From contig CM049317.1 in the NCBI GenBank assembly GCA_026874595.1, positions 46,648,401-46,712,400 of the forward strand: 64,000 bases of DNA, in the 5' to 3' direction. Source of the DNA: Sipunculus nudus (Eukaryota > Annelida > Sipuncula > Golfingiida > Sipunculidae). A program made the translations under genes and the position numbers. How positions within the stretch are numbered: position 1 is the stretch's first letter; each line of letters opens with the position of its first letter. The notes below the pieces were generated by a model. That model saw only the letters and a list, made by a program, of their open reading frames with translations, was not told the DNA's origin and made no database searches. Below, piece after piece: positions 1 through 12,370 of the stretch.

Positions 1-394
1 ATTGTAGTCATTTTATAGTAAATAAATAGAAAAAAATTCGTTAAAAAATACAGGTGGTGCCATCACGTTTCAGGAACTGACAAAACTAGTCGTAGCCAAT
101 ATTCAAGGCAAGATTCATGACAAACCATGCATTAATTATAAAGATATAGGAGGTTTTGTATCAAATTTTTTACTGTTCTGGGGGGTACTTTTAAGCCCCA
201 TAGCTCAAAGGATATAGGTCGCAGTGACCTAATGTCAGGTTTCCACTTAAATTTTTTATTGACCTCCCTGGATCTTCACTTAGATGTTACTAGGACATGC
301 TTTTATGATTTGTGCCCTGCTAACGGACTGCCGGAAGCCCAGATGGACAGGAGCCATTCCTAAACATCAGTTGACTTACAGTCAGCTGAGCTAA
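1..394 (-). repeat. Hairpin-headed interspersed repeat, 'accatagctc' family (5' head at about 394)
   Basis: It shares long stretches with 16440-18270, and inverted with 39850-40300 and 47150-47570 (blocks such as cccatagctc, gacctccctggat, gatttgtgccctg). The - strand head at 367-394 folds as an imperfect hairpin of the AGCTCAGCTGACT type. It contains a degenerate copy of the GGTGGCGCCACC palindrome at 54-64 (ggtggtgccat). The element runs off the left edge. Confidence 0.6.
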
Positions 395-395
395 A

Positions 396-1080
396 AATGA
401 TTGTAGCTGGCACCACCAGTCTTGTATATGACAAAGCTGTTCGATAGGTATAAATATGCCCAATTTCAGGATGACATATCAAATTCCTCTACAGAAATAA
501 CCAGGCACATACACTGTGCAAAAGTCATTGTAGGTGGCGACACCTGTCTTGTGAATGATAAAGCCATCAAAGACACATAGACAGGTCATAATATCAGGCC
601 AATACATCAAACTTACCTTGAGTCTGATGCATGGGGCTGACCAGGCTTAGGTGAGAAAGGCAGTTGCCCCGAGTGAACTGTGACAAATTTGCTAGTTCAG
701 GCTACTGCACTGAGTGAACTCATGACCTGCACCTGGCTAGACTGGGTGAACTTTTGACCTGTACCTGGCTGCACTGAGTGAACTCTTGACCTTTTGCCTA
801 ATCTTATACAGTTGGCAGTCTGCCAAAGCTATAAATAGATTGGCTCCACATGCAGCCCTTGGGGGCATGACACCCATGAGGTGATGACATGGTGCCCATG
901 AGGTGTTCACATGTCACCCATGAGGGGATCACATGCCTTGTGCTTGGCTGCACTGAATGAACTCTTGATCTATTGCCAAATCTGAAACAGTTGGCAGTTT
1001 CTTAACCTATTTAAATATACAGACACAATCTTGGCCTGTTGGTAAATCTGTTTACACATACTGAAAGACTTTGGCTAAAA
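396..1080 (-). repeat. Tandem-module repeat, inverted copy of 20736-21770
   Basis: It holds modules with 'gcactgagtgaactc', 'cttgacctg' and 'ttggcagtctgcc', each about 60-115 bases. The same modules appear in reverse order and orientation at 20736-21770, including the boundary block tttacacatactgaaagac. It includes variants of the GGTGGCGCCACC motif (for example ggtggcgacacc at about 533). Confidence 0.65.
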
Positions 1081-1260
1081 TGCTTTTTTTTTCAAGCTTA
1101 AATATTCATAAACTTTTTATCAAAATATCTAGATTAACAAGGGACTCATGGGTCACAACGCTCAGCTGACTGTGACAGTTATAACTGCATTACCATAGAT
1201 TTTTTGAAGTTGCAATAAAATTACTATCCTCAGTGCTCAGGAACTAGGGCTGAATGACTG

Positions 1261-1280
1261 AGGGGGGGGGGGGGGGGGGG
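1261..1280. repeat. Poly-G tract
   Basis: An uninterrupted run of about 20 G following 'tgactgag'. Length may vary or be unreliable in assembly. Confidence 0.9.
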
Positions 1281-2008
1281 AGTAACAAAACCTTTGGATA
1301 TAAATACAGAATACGGAATTAAATTCAATGGTGCTTACAAGGACTGGTGGGAGTACAGCACCTCAGCATATACGTAAAGGATAAAATTTAATTTAAATGA
1401 AATTATTTTTAAATATTTAAAAACAGGCAGAGATATGAAAAACAAAGCAAAAAACTTTAATTTCCATTCTGCTTATACAGGAAAATAATGAACAAATATT
1501 TGCATTAGATCCTATTTTTTCTTTTGTTTAGTCATTTTTTTTAGTTCATAAATTTTACTATATATTTACAGAATATCATACATATTTGAATATTTAAATT
1601 GATTCACAAATCTAATTTTATCAACATTTATACTTAATTTAGTCAGGTAACATCACATAATGCACACAATATATATTTTTTTTATAAAAAAAATATTTTT
1701 TAAATTTGCAAAGCAATAAATATATGAAAAAAGCACTCCAGAATTCACAATTTTAAATTGCACCTTTATTTATCCATGATTTGTTCCATATATTATCAAA
1801 TTATGCCTACTGATGGGTTAAATTATATTATGTTCAATTATTTAAAAGGAAATAATTTCTTAACAATGCTACATCAGAACAACATGTCATCTCTTTGATT
1901 ACTTCTTGAATTAATATTTCAAGAAAAGTTGTGCACACTGGATCAAAAACAGCTTTACATTTAAAGAAATACAGTTGACAATAACAAATCATGTATTGCA
2001 AAATAATT
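1281..2008. other. AT-rich stretch without recognised gene
   Basis: Strongly AT-rich with short poly-T and poly-A runs. No open frame of note, no splice-bounded exon and no repeat-family head was seen. Confidence 0.5.
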
Positions 2009-2048
2009 GGTGATGGTGGTGGTGGTGGTGGTGGTGGGGGGGGGGGGG
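2009..2048. repeat. (GGT)n plus poly-G microsatellite
   Basis: Nine or so tggt/ggt units running into about 13 G. Confidence 0.9.
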
Positions 2049-2164
2049 TTGTGTTAGGGTAGGGCCCATGAGAATAAGTGCATTTTTATTGCAGCAGAGG
2101 TGTTCTGCCAGTGCTGCATCACTAATAAGGTAACCTAGGCAAGGCTGTAGATAACAAGAGTGGG

Positions 2165-2391
2165 AGTCTGGGATATAATTTCCTTAAATTCTGAAAGGAA
2201 CGAAGTCGCAAAGACCCAGTTTTCGGCTTGGTAGGAGATTTTGGGGACATCTAACATTATGCCAAATTTTGGATTCCTAGGTCATATGGTTTCAAAACGT
2301 GCCACATCTACGGACGGACGGACAGACAGACGGACGGACGACGGACAATGGACAACGACTATAGCTCAGATGACTTATAGTCAGCTGAGCT
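2165..2391 (-). repeat. Hairpin-headed repeat, 5' head on - strand; same family as 61860
   Basis: Read on the - strand from 2391: a 29-base near-perfect hairpin (13-base arms around TAT, 2363-2391), a GTCCGTCC-type tract, then body sequence matching 61890-62090 (gtttcaaaacgtgcc, tgccaaattttggattccta and tagatgtcccc equivalents). It breaks off after about 230 bases, so the copy is truncated. Confidence 0.75.
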
Positions 2392-2399
2392 AATAAAAA

Positions 2400-4510
2400 A
2401 TGCAGTTCTTTCATTGTTAAAGGTCCATTAATTCTGCCAAAAATCATTCAAGTAAACTTGAACAAAGGCCACCTAAGAATAATTTTAGTGCCATGATACA
2501 GAAGTTATAATTGAAACAATAATTTTTTAGAAGAACAGTTTTGCAGTCCTCAGTTTGAGTTAGACATAATAATGGCCATAAGACAAACTTAAGCTTTCCT
2601 GATTTGATAGAAAGAACCATGCCCTAGGATAATTCTTTTGAAAAATTGAACGTATCAACTTGACATTTTCATCATAAACATTTAAAGCTGAAAAAGGCAA
2701 AAATTTTGAGGTTTTTGCCCATAAAAAACAGGTCAATGTAGGTGGCACCACAAAATCTGCAACTTCAAATATGAGTCATGTGACCAACATTTGCACAATA
2801 CTTGGTAATGCTAGCTTCTGTCATTTCTGAGATAACCATGTCAGTATGCTTACTTGGCAAGATGACTGTTCAAATTCGTTTAACTGCACTAAAATTCATC
2901 TAAAGCAAACCATTTGAACAAACTTGAGAGGGCTTGCCTCTGGGATCATTTCTGAAAAATATTGAACAATTTGGCTGGTCCATTTACAAGAAGCAGTTAG
3001 CAAATAATCAGCTGAATCCCACGACATTTGATATGTGACAGATTATTGCATAAAATCTGGGGATGGTAGCTCCTGCTATTCCTGAGAAATTCTGGGTTAA
3101 TATACAGATGACCAATGACCCCCGTACAAAAAACGGTCAATGCAGGTGGCACCACCAATACCTGAATTTCATATATGACTCATGTGACCAACACTGGCAT
3201 ACAATTTGGTGACGATAGCTCTGGCCGTTTCTGAGATTTTCATTTTAGTATGCTTTTTTGGATAGATGACTAGGTTCAATTTCATGTGATTGTCTGGCAT
3301 GAGGAATATCTAAAATCATAAATCTACATTTTTTAAAAGTTATTTAAAACACATTCTTGTCAATATTAACCATAGATAACCTGAAATCTAAATGTCTGGA
3401 GGCATGATGTAATGGATGCTGATAAACTGGTTAGAGGCTAGATGTATCTGCTTCACACAGCTAACATATATGGTAAAATGACTCAATTCAATCTTTATAA
3501 TTCAGCCAAAATTCATTCTTTGGAACCATAAAAGACAATTATTATAAGAATTATTCAGGGGATAATTCTTGTAAAATATCAAACAAATTGGCCTCAGTGG
3601 CATCAGTCAAAAAAACGTTTTGCAGGTTTATAACTCATATGGGAAAATATAGCAAAATGGCTAAGTTAAGCTTCCCATAACTCAGCCAAAAATCACTGAA
3701 CCAAAACCATTTGAACAAACTTGAATTATCAACATCTAAGGATAATTTATATGTGAGATTTAAGAATTTGGCCCAGTGGTTTTTGAGAAGATCTTTGAAG
3801 CCACTGAGCTAAAAAGGGCTGTTATGGCATATGACTAAATTCAGCTTCCCATAACTCAGCCAAAAGTTACTGAACTGAGACCATTTGAACAAACTTCAGA
3901 AAGCACTACCCTAGGATCATTTATGTGGGATATTAAACAATTTGGCCATATGGTTTCAGAGAAGAAGTTTTTTTAGCTGTCAGTATGATACGGGCACTGA
4001 TGACCCCCGTACAAAAAAGGCTGATGCAGGTGGCGCCACCAATACCTCAATTTTAGATATGACTCATGTGACCAACATTGGCATAAAATTTGATGATGAT
4101 AGCTCCAGCCGTTTCTAAGATTGTAATTTTAGTATGCTTTTTTGGACAGATGACTAAGTTCAACTAGCTGTAACTCGGCCAAAAATCACCGAACTTAAAC
4201 CATTTGAACAAACTTGAGAGAGATTGTTCCAGGGATCATTTCTGTGAAACAATGGACAATTTGGCTAGACAGTTTCGGAAAGAAGATTTTTAAAGCTTTT
4301 TTAAGCTTTTTCCCTATAAAATCTGAAAAAATGCAGTTAGCCAAAAAATAAGCAAAATCCGATTGTTTTTCAGATGACTAACTTTTTGCCTAAAATTTCG
4401 TGATGCTAACTCTTGCTGTTTCAAGATAGTATGGGTTAATGTACAGATGACGGTTGATGGACGCCTGACGACGGACGCCACCACACCATCACATAAGCTC
4501 ACAGGTTCGC
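2400..4510 (-). repeat. Composite interspersed repeat with tandem modules (inverted relative to 19260 and 49560)
   Basis: At least three modules repeat the same order: 'gaaccatttgaacaaacttgag', 'catttctgtgaaa', 'ggtggcgccaccaatacctc', 'actcatgtgaccaacattgg', 'tgatgatagctc'. The same modules occur in the opposite orientation at 19260-20390 and 49560-50690. The head is at about 4490-4510 on the - strand (degraded AGCTCAC-hairpin followed by TTATGTGATGG and a cgtccgtcgtc tract). Confidence 0.7.
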
Positions 4511-4885
4511 TAATAATCTAAAAGGGGGGCATGTGCCACAGGCGTCCCCCTCTGGATCCGCCACTGCTGAAATACCATATTCTCATAATAACCATTAACA
4601 ATGTTTCTTTTGGTTTAACTAATTACACAGTGTCAAAATCAAATGGTGTTTCACAAGCTAAATGGGCAACATCAACTGAGCCTCAGCCTCAGTTTCTCTC
4701 AGTTTTTTCACAATATATTTACTGGTTCAGCAGATCAAGCTTCATCTTCAAGCCAGATCTTTAAGGACACTCTCTTGTTTTAAACCCCTTGATGATATCT
4801 GTATTCAGTAAGATTTTTTGTGTGTTAGAATTCCATTGCCAGCCATTACTTCTGTGTATACAAATAACCACTGTTGTGTACTTAC

Positions 4886-4939
4886 AAGGCAACACCCCAC
4901 AGCCAGGGGTTATTTGCGGAGAACTTCTGGACTTCTTCA
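4886..4939 (-). CDS. Lifeguard-like gene, loop exon
   Basis: 54 bases, acceptor gtcattttcag, donor CCTT|gtaagtac. It completes a split Val and encodes EEVQKFSANNPWLWGVA and a split codon. The lumenal loop with an N-P-W motif precedes membrane segment 2, as in lifeguard proteins. Confidence 0.85.
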
Positions 4940-7271
4940 CTGAAAATGACAAATAATAGCATATTTAATACACTACATTTGTAAAATAAAGACTCTTATA
5001 GAATTACATTCTCCATAAAAAATGCAAATATTTCTTTGATAACATGGACTGAAACTTTTTAGTTATCACTGCAATGAATTCTTAAACACGTTCAAAAGAA
5101 ATCACAAACAAGAGGTATCATTATTTACCTATAATCCATTTGATTTACTCAGAGTAGGCCAGAGTTATACATAAATTGAAGGTGGATAGCTTGCTTTAAT
5201 TGACTAATTAATGAGACTTCACAATGTTACTCATACAAACATACTCAGTTTATCACTTACACATAGAGGAACACACAAATGAAGATGCTGGTGACGATAA
5301 GCTGACACAGCAGTATGGCATACACCTTTCTGATGAAACCTGCAAAAATTATGAACAAGGATATGTCAACACGTCTCAGGCTGAATTTGTGCATGGGGTA
5401 ACATGTTTTAGTGAGTACGTAAGACTGGCACAATTAAATGCTTTCATTATATCAAATGGTGCTCATGAACAGACATAAATATTCCTGATACTCAGAAGAA
5501 ATAATAACGTGATATCTTTTAAAATCTACAAAATCCTGTGATAGACAGATTTTATATTTAATCTATAACATTGCTTAATTTTTTTATAGTATTTTCTAAT
5601 ACACTAACATTTGTAGGATTAATTTAAAATTCAAATGGAAAAAGCTTCAACATAATTCCTGGTGACTTCACAAGATAAAAATCAATATGCAGCATTGACT
5701 CGGTTGGTGAAAACCCTTTTTACAAAATTTTTTGGACAAAAATAGCCTACATGATGACCAAACATTTTGGTGTACTGTACATGTATATTGTTTACATAAC
5801 CACATCAACACACCGCTGAGAGAATCAACACACCGCTGGATGCCTTCTAACTTCCTGCCAAGGCTATAAAGTCTACCGGTATTTCATTCCATCATGTCCA
5901 CCTGTTTTTTGCTAAGAAAATTTGTATTAGCTTCATTGCAAGGAGGGAAAATGGTAATGCAGGGTAGAAGATTACAGGGCCTAATTTTTCAACTACAAAA
6001 CATCATTAATGTTTACCAGATCTAATAGAAAATATCCTGAGGATTCCAAATATGTATGATAGTAAGAACTTAACAGAAAGAGGGTCAGCATATTTGCTCA
6101 TCAGTGGGACATTCATATGATGACAGCCAGCTAATATAACAACCGTGTTGTTCAACTGATTCAGGGTTATCTGTGGGTTTTGATTTTGTGGATTTTTGGG
6201 TTTTCGTTTTCCATGAAATTGAAGAAAAGAGAATAAAAATGGGGAAACTGACAACTTTTGCAAAGTTTCTTACTATTCAAACCTGCAATACCCCTGTCAT
6301 TGTTCCTGATATTCTTGGCCTTATGCCAGGACCCTAGCGGCCATATATAGCAATGCCAGCCTTTGCAAGCAGCAGGCGAGTTAACATAGTTAGAATAAAT
6401 CACTAGGAGCGTTAATTTCACAAAAAGATTAAACAGCCTGATAAATGAGAATTATTTTTAAGATAAGATAAGATCAGATTACATTTATTAGCCTTCAGTT
6501 CCACAAGTTTGTTGTTGACTTGAAATTCATTACATAAAAATAATTCAAATAAATACATAAGATAAGATAAGATAACATTTATTAGCCTTCAGTTCCAATA
6601 ATTTGTTGTTGACTTGCAATTCATTACATAACAAAAATTAAATAAACACATAAAACAATGCATAAAAAACACAGAACGTGTTTGACTATGCATGTAAAAA
6701 TAAGCAAGTAAAAATGACAAAAACAGATAATTATCATAATTCTGAAGGGAAAATTACATAATTCAAAACATTAAATATCCAGAGGGTTGAGAGTTAAAAA
6801 GTAAAATACTTTATGATTTCATACTGATACTGATTCTAGTATTTCATTTAATAATTCAGGATGATTTACAAAGCAACAGGTACTGGTTAGATCCCGTGTT
6901 TTCCTGAACATCTAATCTCACAGAGACTTACAAATTACACATTTACCTGGTATGAATCTCTCTGAAAATGACAAGATTAAACACTCCTGGGACTGAGCCT
7001 GAATACAAAGTCATAAATATTCTCTGTATTCATGGCAAAAGTATTTTCTACGGCCAAAGCAAACTATGATTGATACACTTTTGCAGTAAGCATAATCAGT
7101 CAAGCATACATCTGATGCATACAGTCAGATCTTACCATCTGTTATCAAAATATAGAGGTTTTCACCACCAGTTATCATTGTAACAAATGATTTACCTAAT
7201 CTGATGGACTTTTCTGTAAATTCAAAAGTGTTGAAGTCATTCTCAAGCGGCTCAGACTCCCCGTCATACAT
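4886..7271 (-). CDS. Lifeguard/TMBIM (BAX-inhibitor-1-like) family membrane protein, N-terminal part
   Basis: Three - strand exons join in frame: 7271-7196 (the exon itself starts at 7280), 5339-5261 and 4939-4886, all with GT-AG junctions (gtaaat, gtaagt and gtaagt donors). They encode MYDGESEPLENDF..., then after a split Gly the block GFIRKVYAILLCQLIVTSIF and ICVFLYV, then EEVQKFSANNPWLWGVA. The xFIRKVYxIL-x-QL motif at the first membrane segment and the NNPWL motif are typical of lifeguard/TMBIM proteins, multi-pass ER/Golgi proteins that restrain apoptosis and affect calcium. The ATG in the 7280 exon gives a short N-tail (25 residues before the split Gly) without the long proline-rich extension of LFG1-3. 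A further upstream coding exon cannot be excluded, because the exon is open back to its acceptor. The last donor is at phase 2; I could not find the next exon before the left edge, so the gene is incomplete. Confidence 0.8.
5261..5339 (-). CDS. Lifeguard-like gene, exon with first membrane segment
   Basis: 79 bases, acceptor atttttgcag, donor TATGT|gtaagtg. It completes the split Gly and encodes FIRKVYAILLCQLIVTSIFI then CVFLY. It holds the family's signature at the start of transmembrane segment 1. Confidence 0.88.
6460..6660. repeat. Two tandem copies of a 100-bp repeat
   Basis: Units start at about 6460 and 6560, each beginning with agataagataagat and continuing acatttattagccttcagtt, then gttgttgacttg and attcattacataa. 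The phased GATAA motif and A-rich end look like a repeated retroelement tail; the class is not established. Confidence 0.7.
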
Positions 7272-7280
7272 TATGGCTAC
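7196..7280 (-). CDS. Lifeguard-like gene, first coding exon
   Basis: The acceptor tatttacag is followed by GTAGCCATA and ATG at 7271. The exon encodes MYDGESEPLENDFNTFEFTE and then KSIRL, followed by a split Gly codon at donor TTAG|gtaaat. A longer reading to a second donor at 7136 (GATG|gtaaga) is open, but it would break the G|FIRKVY junction with the next exon, so the first donor is preferred. Confidence 0.78.
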
Positions 7281-8717
7281 CTGTAAATACAGAAACAAAT
7301 CATAACAGATGTCTGTGTAATTGTACCACTTCTTGGTACCCCTGCCATGAACACCTTGCTTTTCCAGTACAGCCACCAGGTGGCATGTGCACTGCTTAAT
7401 TGTTTTGTGACTCTGTTCATGGCCAGGGCAAGTTTATTTCCACATAACTGTGCACAGAAGTAAGTAAAAAGTTTTAGAATGAAATATTGGCAGATACCAT
7501 AATATTTTAAAGATAAAACATCATACTTCATTTAATATACCTGGTATGTGAGATTGTGAATATAGGTCCCTTTAATAAAGCCTGGTGGGAATTCATGGAT
7601 TGTAAACACAATGTATCATGTGGTTTAAATAATGATTTCAGACAGACCGTACGCATTAAGACCAAGCATATTATTCGAGTTGATCACTATATTTTGCCCC
7701 TAAATGCATAAATGTCAACGTCATTAATACAATATTTGACTTTAGAACAATCATTAAACAGGCCAAATCTGAAGAGTGATACACTAGTAAGGGATAATTG
7801 TAACACCAGGGTTCACACAGTGTTTGAGTAAATATTATTCATGTCTGTATGAAAAAAGTTGTGTTCATATAGTATTTGGGTTGTTTGATATATTTTCACT
7901 ATTAAATTATTAACAATAAAAGAACATTTTCAACTATCGGTACAATGTGTTTATCACATTTGTCACACATTGGTTAAATTTAGAAATTTGTAGATTTTTT
8001 CCAGTTATGTGATACTGAATATTCTATGCCCACATTGCATGTAATGGGGACTGGGATTTAATTTCCTGCTTTTCATTTGTAGCTATATTCAACTAAAAAT
8101 GATTGAAGTGTAGAGAGCAAATTTTAAATAATTACAATATCACATCTCATTTTCATAAGTCAATACTCACACTTTAAATTTAACTTATATTCATATTGAA
8201 GCACTGATATAATCTAAGAACAAGTAATAACTGTATTTGTTGACAAAAAATGAACTGCACGTGGTGAAGAATAGTCTGGTACAAGTGAAGTGGGCACTCT
8301 GCATAAAAGAGAGCATGATGTGTGACCAATGGGTTATATTGGTAATTTTAACTGAACTCTCACTGCATGGACATTGGACTCAATTTGCCCTGGGATCTGG
8401 GCTCCAAATTCAATCTCTTTTCAGTGATTAACCCAAAACAAGGACTCCATATAAAGCATATGGCCAAAGAAAATTGAGACCAAATATTTTTTTTCCGGTC
8501 TAACACGCAGTTATACTAAGCCTAGGATGTAACATCCGGAAACCCTATATAAATATACTATCTATAAAGATCATATCATATGATAACAACAATCATGCCA
8601 CTGAAAAATTATTATATTAAACGAGAATTTAAATATAAACGATTCTTGCCCAGATTATTACAAATGACCATTTCAATTCAGCACCACTCCGGGTGTTATA
8701 GTTTTATTTACCTTTAC
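7281..8717. other. Intergenic/intron sequence upstream of the first lifeguard coding exon
   Basis: AT-rich, with no convincing exon, RNA gene or repeat head. If 8718-9050 is the lifeguard first exon, this is intron 1 of that gene. Confidence 0.4.
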
Positions 8718-9050
8718 CTTGGACACAGAGTGACAGAACAGACTGTAGACTTCTCTATCAGGAACGTGTAGCTGACGTGCAGTCGCACGGTGGAAAAATG
8801 TCCGAGTGGTTCGATGATGTTGTCGTTTCCCTTGCCCTTACGTCATACGTGGAGAGGGGATTCCCCATGTCATTTTGGTGTAAAGAAAAATACGCTCTCA
8901 TGTATATGAAAGTTGTTGCCCGCTTGATAATGAATGCGTCTGTCCGCATTGCGCGGAATCGGATTCGCAAGAGTTCTTAGAAGAAACGAACTCTGGCGGA
9001 AGGTTGGGACCTGCATGCATGGGGCAAGAGTTACTGGGACAAATGATAGA
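8718..9050 (-). promoter_or_regulatory. Possible 5' UTR exon and promoter of the lifeguard-like gene
   Basis: The stretch is CpG-richer than its surroundings and not visibly repeated. On the - strand it ends in a donor-like GTCCAAG|gtaaag at 8718/8717. CRE-like sites occur at 8838-8845 (ttacgtca) and near 8773 (tgacgtgc). Position and strand fit a non-coding first exon for the gene at 7280-4886. No transcription start can be fixed; a + strand promoter for the sequence to the right is an alternative. Confidence 0.3.
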
Positions 9051-9189
9051 CCCCTGTTCCTATTTGTGAGAGACGTAGTCATTTTCCATCGATTTTCACT
9101 AGTTTGCACTAGCAGCATTTATTTTCTTTGTCTGTGCGACAGTTCGTGCATTTTTTTTGGTAATCAGATCAGTCTGATACCATAAGGAG

Positions 9190-11900
9190 AGAAGCATGTT
9201 GCTCAACAATATACCGCAATGTCCTTGTAATGTGACTGGCAGCCGAGATCAGCAAAAGAAATATATGTCAGGACGCGGCAAGTTTAAATTCTTTATTCTG
9301 AAGCCGATTCAATTGTGTTATATGTTCCTTGTGCCACTTAGTGAAAATCTATACATATCAACATACCTACATGCAAATTTTGAAAAGTCTACATGTGGTG
9401 GTTTTTGAGAGATATATCGCGCCGAAGACCGTGCAGTCTGTTGAATTGTTGTTTTGAGAAAGTAGCCAGAATATACAAACAGACTGCGGAGATGTTATGA
9501 ATGTGGGTCTGACCAGTACTTTGTAGCAAATTGTCCGTCCCAGCAGAACAAAAAGGAACTGACTTTAAACTAGAAAAGACTGGGCTCAGGGCCAGAACTT
9601 AGCCAAAGCACCCGTCGACATGGCACCAAGGCCTACAGAATATTCTGCTAAAAAATCACAAACAGCAACGTTCGTGACAATCTCCGGGAAACGGAAACTT
9701 TTTCTGGGATGTCCGGGAATATATAGATTTAGTGGTCTATACACAACATAAAATATTTTTGGACAGAATGTTAAGGTTTTGGTTGACACTTGGGCTGTAC
9801 AGACTTTCCTTAGTAGTCGAATTCGATCGGGACTAGATACCAGAGATTGTGAAGCCACTGCTTCAAGTGCAAACAAGGGAATTTCGATCAGCTGATGATA
9901 GTTATCTCCATTTAAAAGGAAGGGCACTTATGCAAATGGAAATAACCAGTTCGTTAATTACACATGCGGTCTGGATATGTAACTTTGAGGAAAATGCCAT
10001 ATTAGAATTGGCCTTTTTTAAGCGTCAACTGTAAGTGAAGCCGAGATCACTAAAAATAACGGGACACAGTAACGAGAAAAACGAAGAAACTCCCTTTTGC
10101 CGCGATTGTGTAAAGTAAACTGTATATTTTGTCAGCAAATTAAGAAATTTTACTTTCTTTGGAAGGCAGAATAACAGGTACCTATTCATGAAGGAATTAT
10201 CAGTGACAATGAATACATCAGACAACAGTGTGTAGACATGGCGAACTGTCTAGTTACAACTAATTCAGAAGATTGCCAGCCTGGCTTTGAAACGCATTAC
10301 CCAAACTAACAACACTGTGCAAAGAGACAACAGTCAGCTTCGTATACTATCAACAGTGTTCCAGACTATCTTCGACAGTTAATATGAAGAAATTAGCCAA
10401 ACTTTGAGAGAGGGAGAAAAGGCGGAACTCCGAAGTTTCCTCTGGAGATTCAGGATTATTTTTGTATAATAATCAAGCACAGCATACCCACTGTAAATGA
10501 CGAACCAGTCAGGTTACGTCCAATTTAAGGCAAGGTCCCATTAATCAAAGGGAAGTAGTAAGCGATCAAATAGAAAAGATGAAAGAAAGAGGTATAACGC
10601 AAGAATGCGAAAGCGAAGGGCTGCACTGCTTTTAATCGTGTGAAAGAAGAAGGGCAATGCATGCAGAATTTGTATAGAGTACTGAGCACTTAATAATGCT
10701 ATTTTGAAGGACGCACACGAACTTCCACACGTTGAGGACAATCTGGACACTTTGGCAGGTTCGAACTACTTCTCTTCATTAGACATGATATCGGTATATA
10801 CCAGTTAAAGACAGAGGAAGCTGGCCGTGATAAGACGGCATTTGTAACGGGACGCGGACATCAGCTGAGATATGTGACAATGCTGTTTTGTTTTTATAAC
10901 GAGCAGTTGACTTTCCAGCACTTATTGGGAAGAGATTGAGAGGGTAACAGTTGCAAACGGCGATGGTGTAACTAGATGTTGTGATCGTGTTTGTCAGAAT
11001 AGTTGAAGAACATCTCAAACGGCCTCACAAGTTTTCTCCGATTTCAGAATGCCTCGCTGAAACCTCAGACCTCGTAAATGCAAACTGTTACAGGAGGAGG
11101 TGACCTTTCTAGGACACCGTCTTTATAAATATGGGACAGGTACAGATCCAAGACTTGTCCAGAAAGCTAGAGACTCACCGCAACCCAAGGATAAAGGAAA
11201 AGTGAGAAACTCTGTTGGACTGGCGTCTTATTACATATCCTACGTACCTACAATAGCTCACATACAGCAAAACCCCTTCAAGGGTTAAAAGAGAAGAGAG
11301 TTCTTTTTGTATCGACTGATGAGTGGGAAGAGGCTATGGCTACCTTATAATACAGAACTACAAATGCTCAAATTTTAGCCTTCCTAGAAAATTCAGCAAA
11401 TACATTCATCCTAGACACAGACAGCAGTGGGTAGCCATTGGAAGTGTCTTATCCCAGGTTGAGTTACATAGGTAATCTTTTGGAAGTCGAACTTTGTCAA
11501 AAGCAAAAGGTAAACTACAGCATTTCACGCCGGGCGCTTCTTACAGTTGTGCACTTTGTGGAACATTTCAAATACTTTATTTATGGCAGACATTTTCTTA
11601 TGAGAACAGACCATGCTCCCTTGAAATGGCTTTATCAGACCAAGGAACCAAAAGGACAACCATCGAGATGGTTACAGAAGTTCATACCAGTTTGTGAGCC
11701 GGAATCATACACGGAAATGCCGACTCCTTGTCTCGCAGATGCCTCCGGGAGTGCTTTCAAGAAGAGCCGGATCTGTCTGTGCCAGATGGTACACTGGTAG
11801 AAGTACCTAGTTTCAACTTGGACAAAGAGGGAACCATGGTTACACATATTACTCCTGCACATGACTGAAGCAAGTAAGATTATGCATCTGAGATCTTTCT
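9190..11900 (+). mobile_element. Decayed Ty3/gypsy-type LTR retrotransposon (gag-pol remains)
   Basis: In order on the + strand: a gag zinc knuckle at 9493-9534 with spacing CX2CX4-X4C but Tyr instead of the usual His; a protease-like segment near 9782 where the Asp-Thr-Gly motif reads Asp-Thr-Trp; reverse-transcriptase stretches at about 10480-11290 (finger/palm blocks, then TFLGH and LASYY); and an RNase H segment at 11420-11700 (the VHF-HF, TDHAPLKWL and RWL motifs of Ty3/gypsy). The reading frame shifts and stops many times. Integrase is barely present, if at all, beyond 11870. Flanking LTRs were not identified. It is non-functional. Confidence 0.8.
11100..11800 (+). pseudogene. Gypsy pol fragment: RT thumb and RNase H
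   Basis: The best-preserved part of the decayed element. One open stretch (11100-11288) covers the RT connection block, with the VTFLGH and GLASYY signatures. Another (11438-11800) covers RNase H with the TDHAPLKWL signature. The two are in different frames with stops between, so this is a broken copy. Confidence 0.8.
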
Positions 11901-12229
11901 GGAATCAGTTTTTGTAGCAAAAATGCAAGAGGAAGATGGAAACATTGCATGTGTCTTCTAAAAAGCTGGAAGCAACTGATCGTACATGGTGATGTGAACA
12001 TAAACAATTCCCTTGTTGTAATAATTGGGTATCTGTGGAAGGAGACCAACCACAACACTCAACAAGATCACACAAAAATAATGAAGTTCGGATCTAAGTT
12101 ATGCGGACCTTTATTTACTCATTATAAACTCGTGACACAGATGTAATTACAATTGTACTGAAATATTTTCAAATTTAATTAAGTTAATACAAACATTAAC
12201 TCAAACACTTGGTAAAACTTAGTATTTAA

Positions 12230-12370
12230 TCATTCCAAATACCCTCATGAACTCATTATTAACTTTAAGCTTAACCATAATCTTAACTTTACTCTTAACT
12301 TACTCTTAACCGTACTCCTAACTTATTCTTAACCTAACACCTAACTTATTCTTAACCTTACTCCTAGTCC
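12230..12370. repeat. Degenerate CTTAAC short tandem repeat
   Basis: About a dozen variants of (a)cttaacc/t follow each other (cttaacc, tcttaactt, cctaactt). It resembles a decayed hexamer/heptamer repeat; it is not the canonical animal telomere repeat TTAGGG. Confidence 0.65.

Noticed and set aside
2009-2048. CRISPR-like or coding glycine repeat
   Set aside because: It is a simple GGT/G microsatellite; no CRISPR array or repeat-spacer structure exists in this eukaryotic window.
7136-7195. Extension of the lifeguard first exon to a second donor (GATG|gtaaga)
   Set aside because: The frame is open, but the phase and sequence fit with the next exon (G|FIRKVY) requires the donor at 7196.
12230-12370. 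Interstitial telomere sequence
   Set aside because: Units are CTTAAC-like and irregular, not TTAGGG/CCCTAA.
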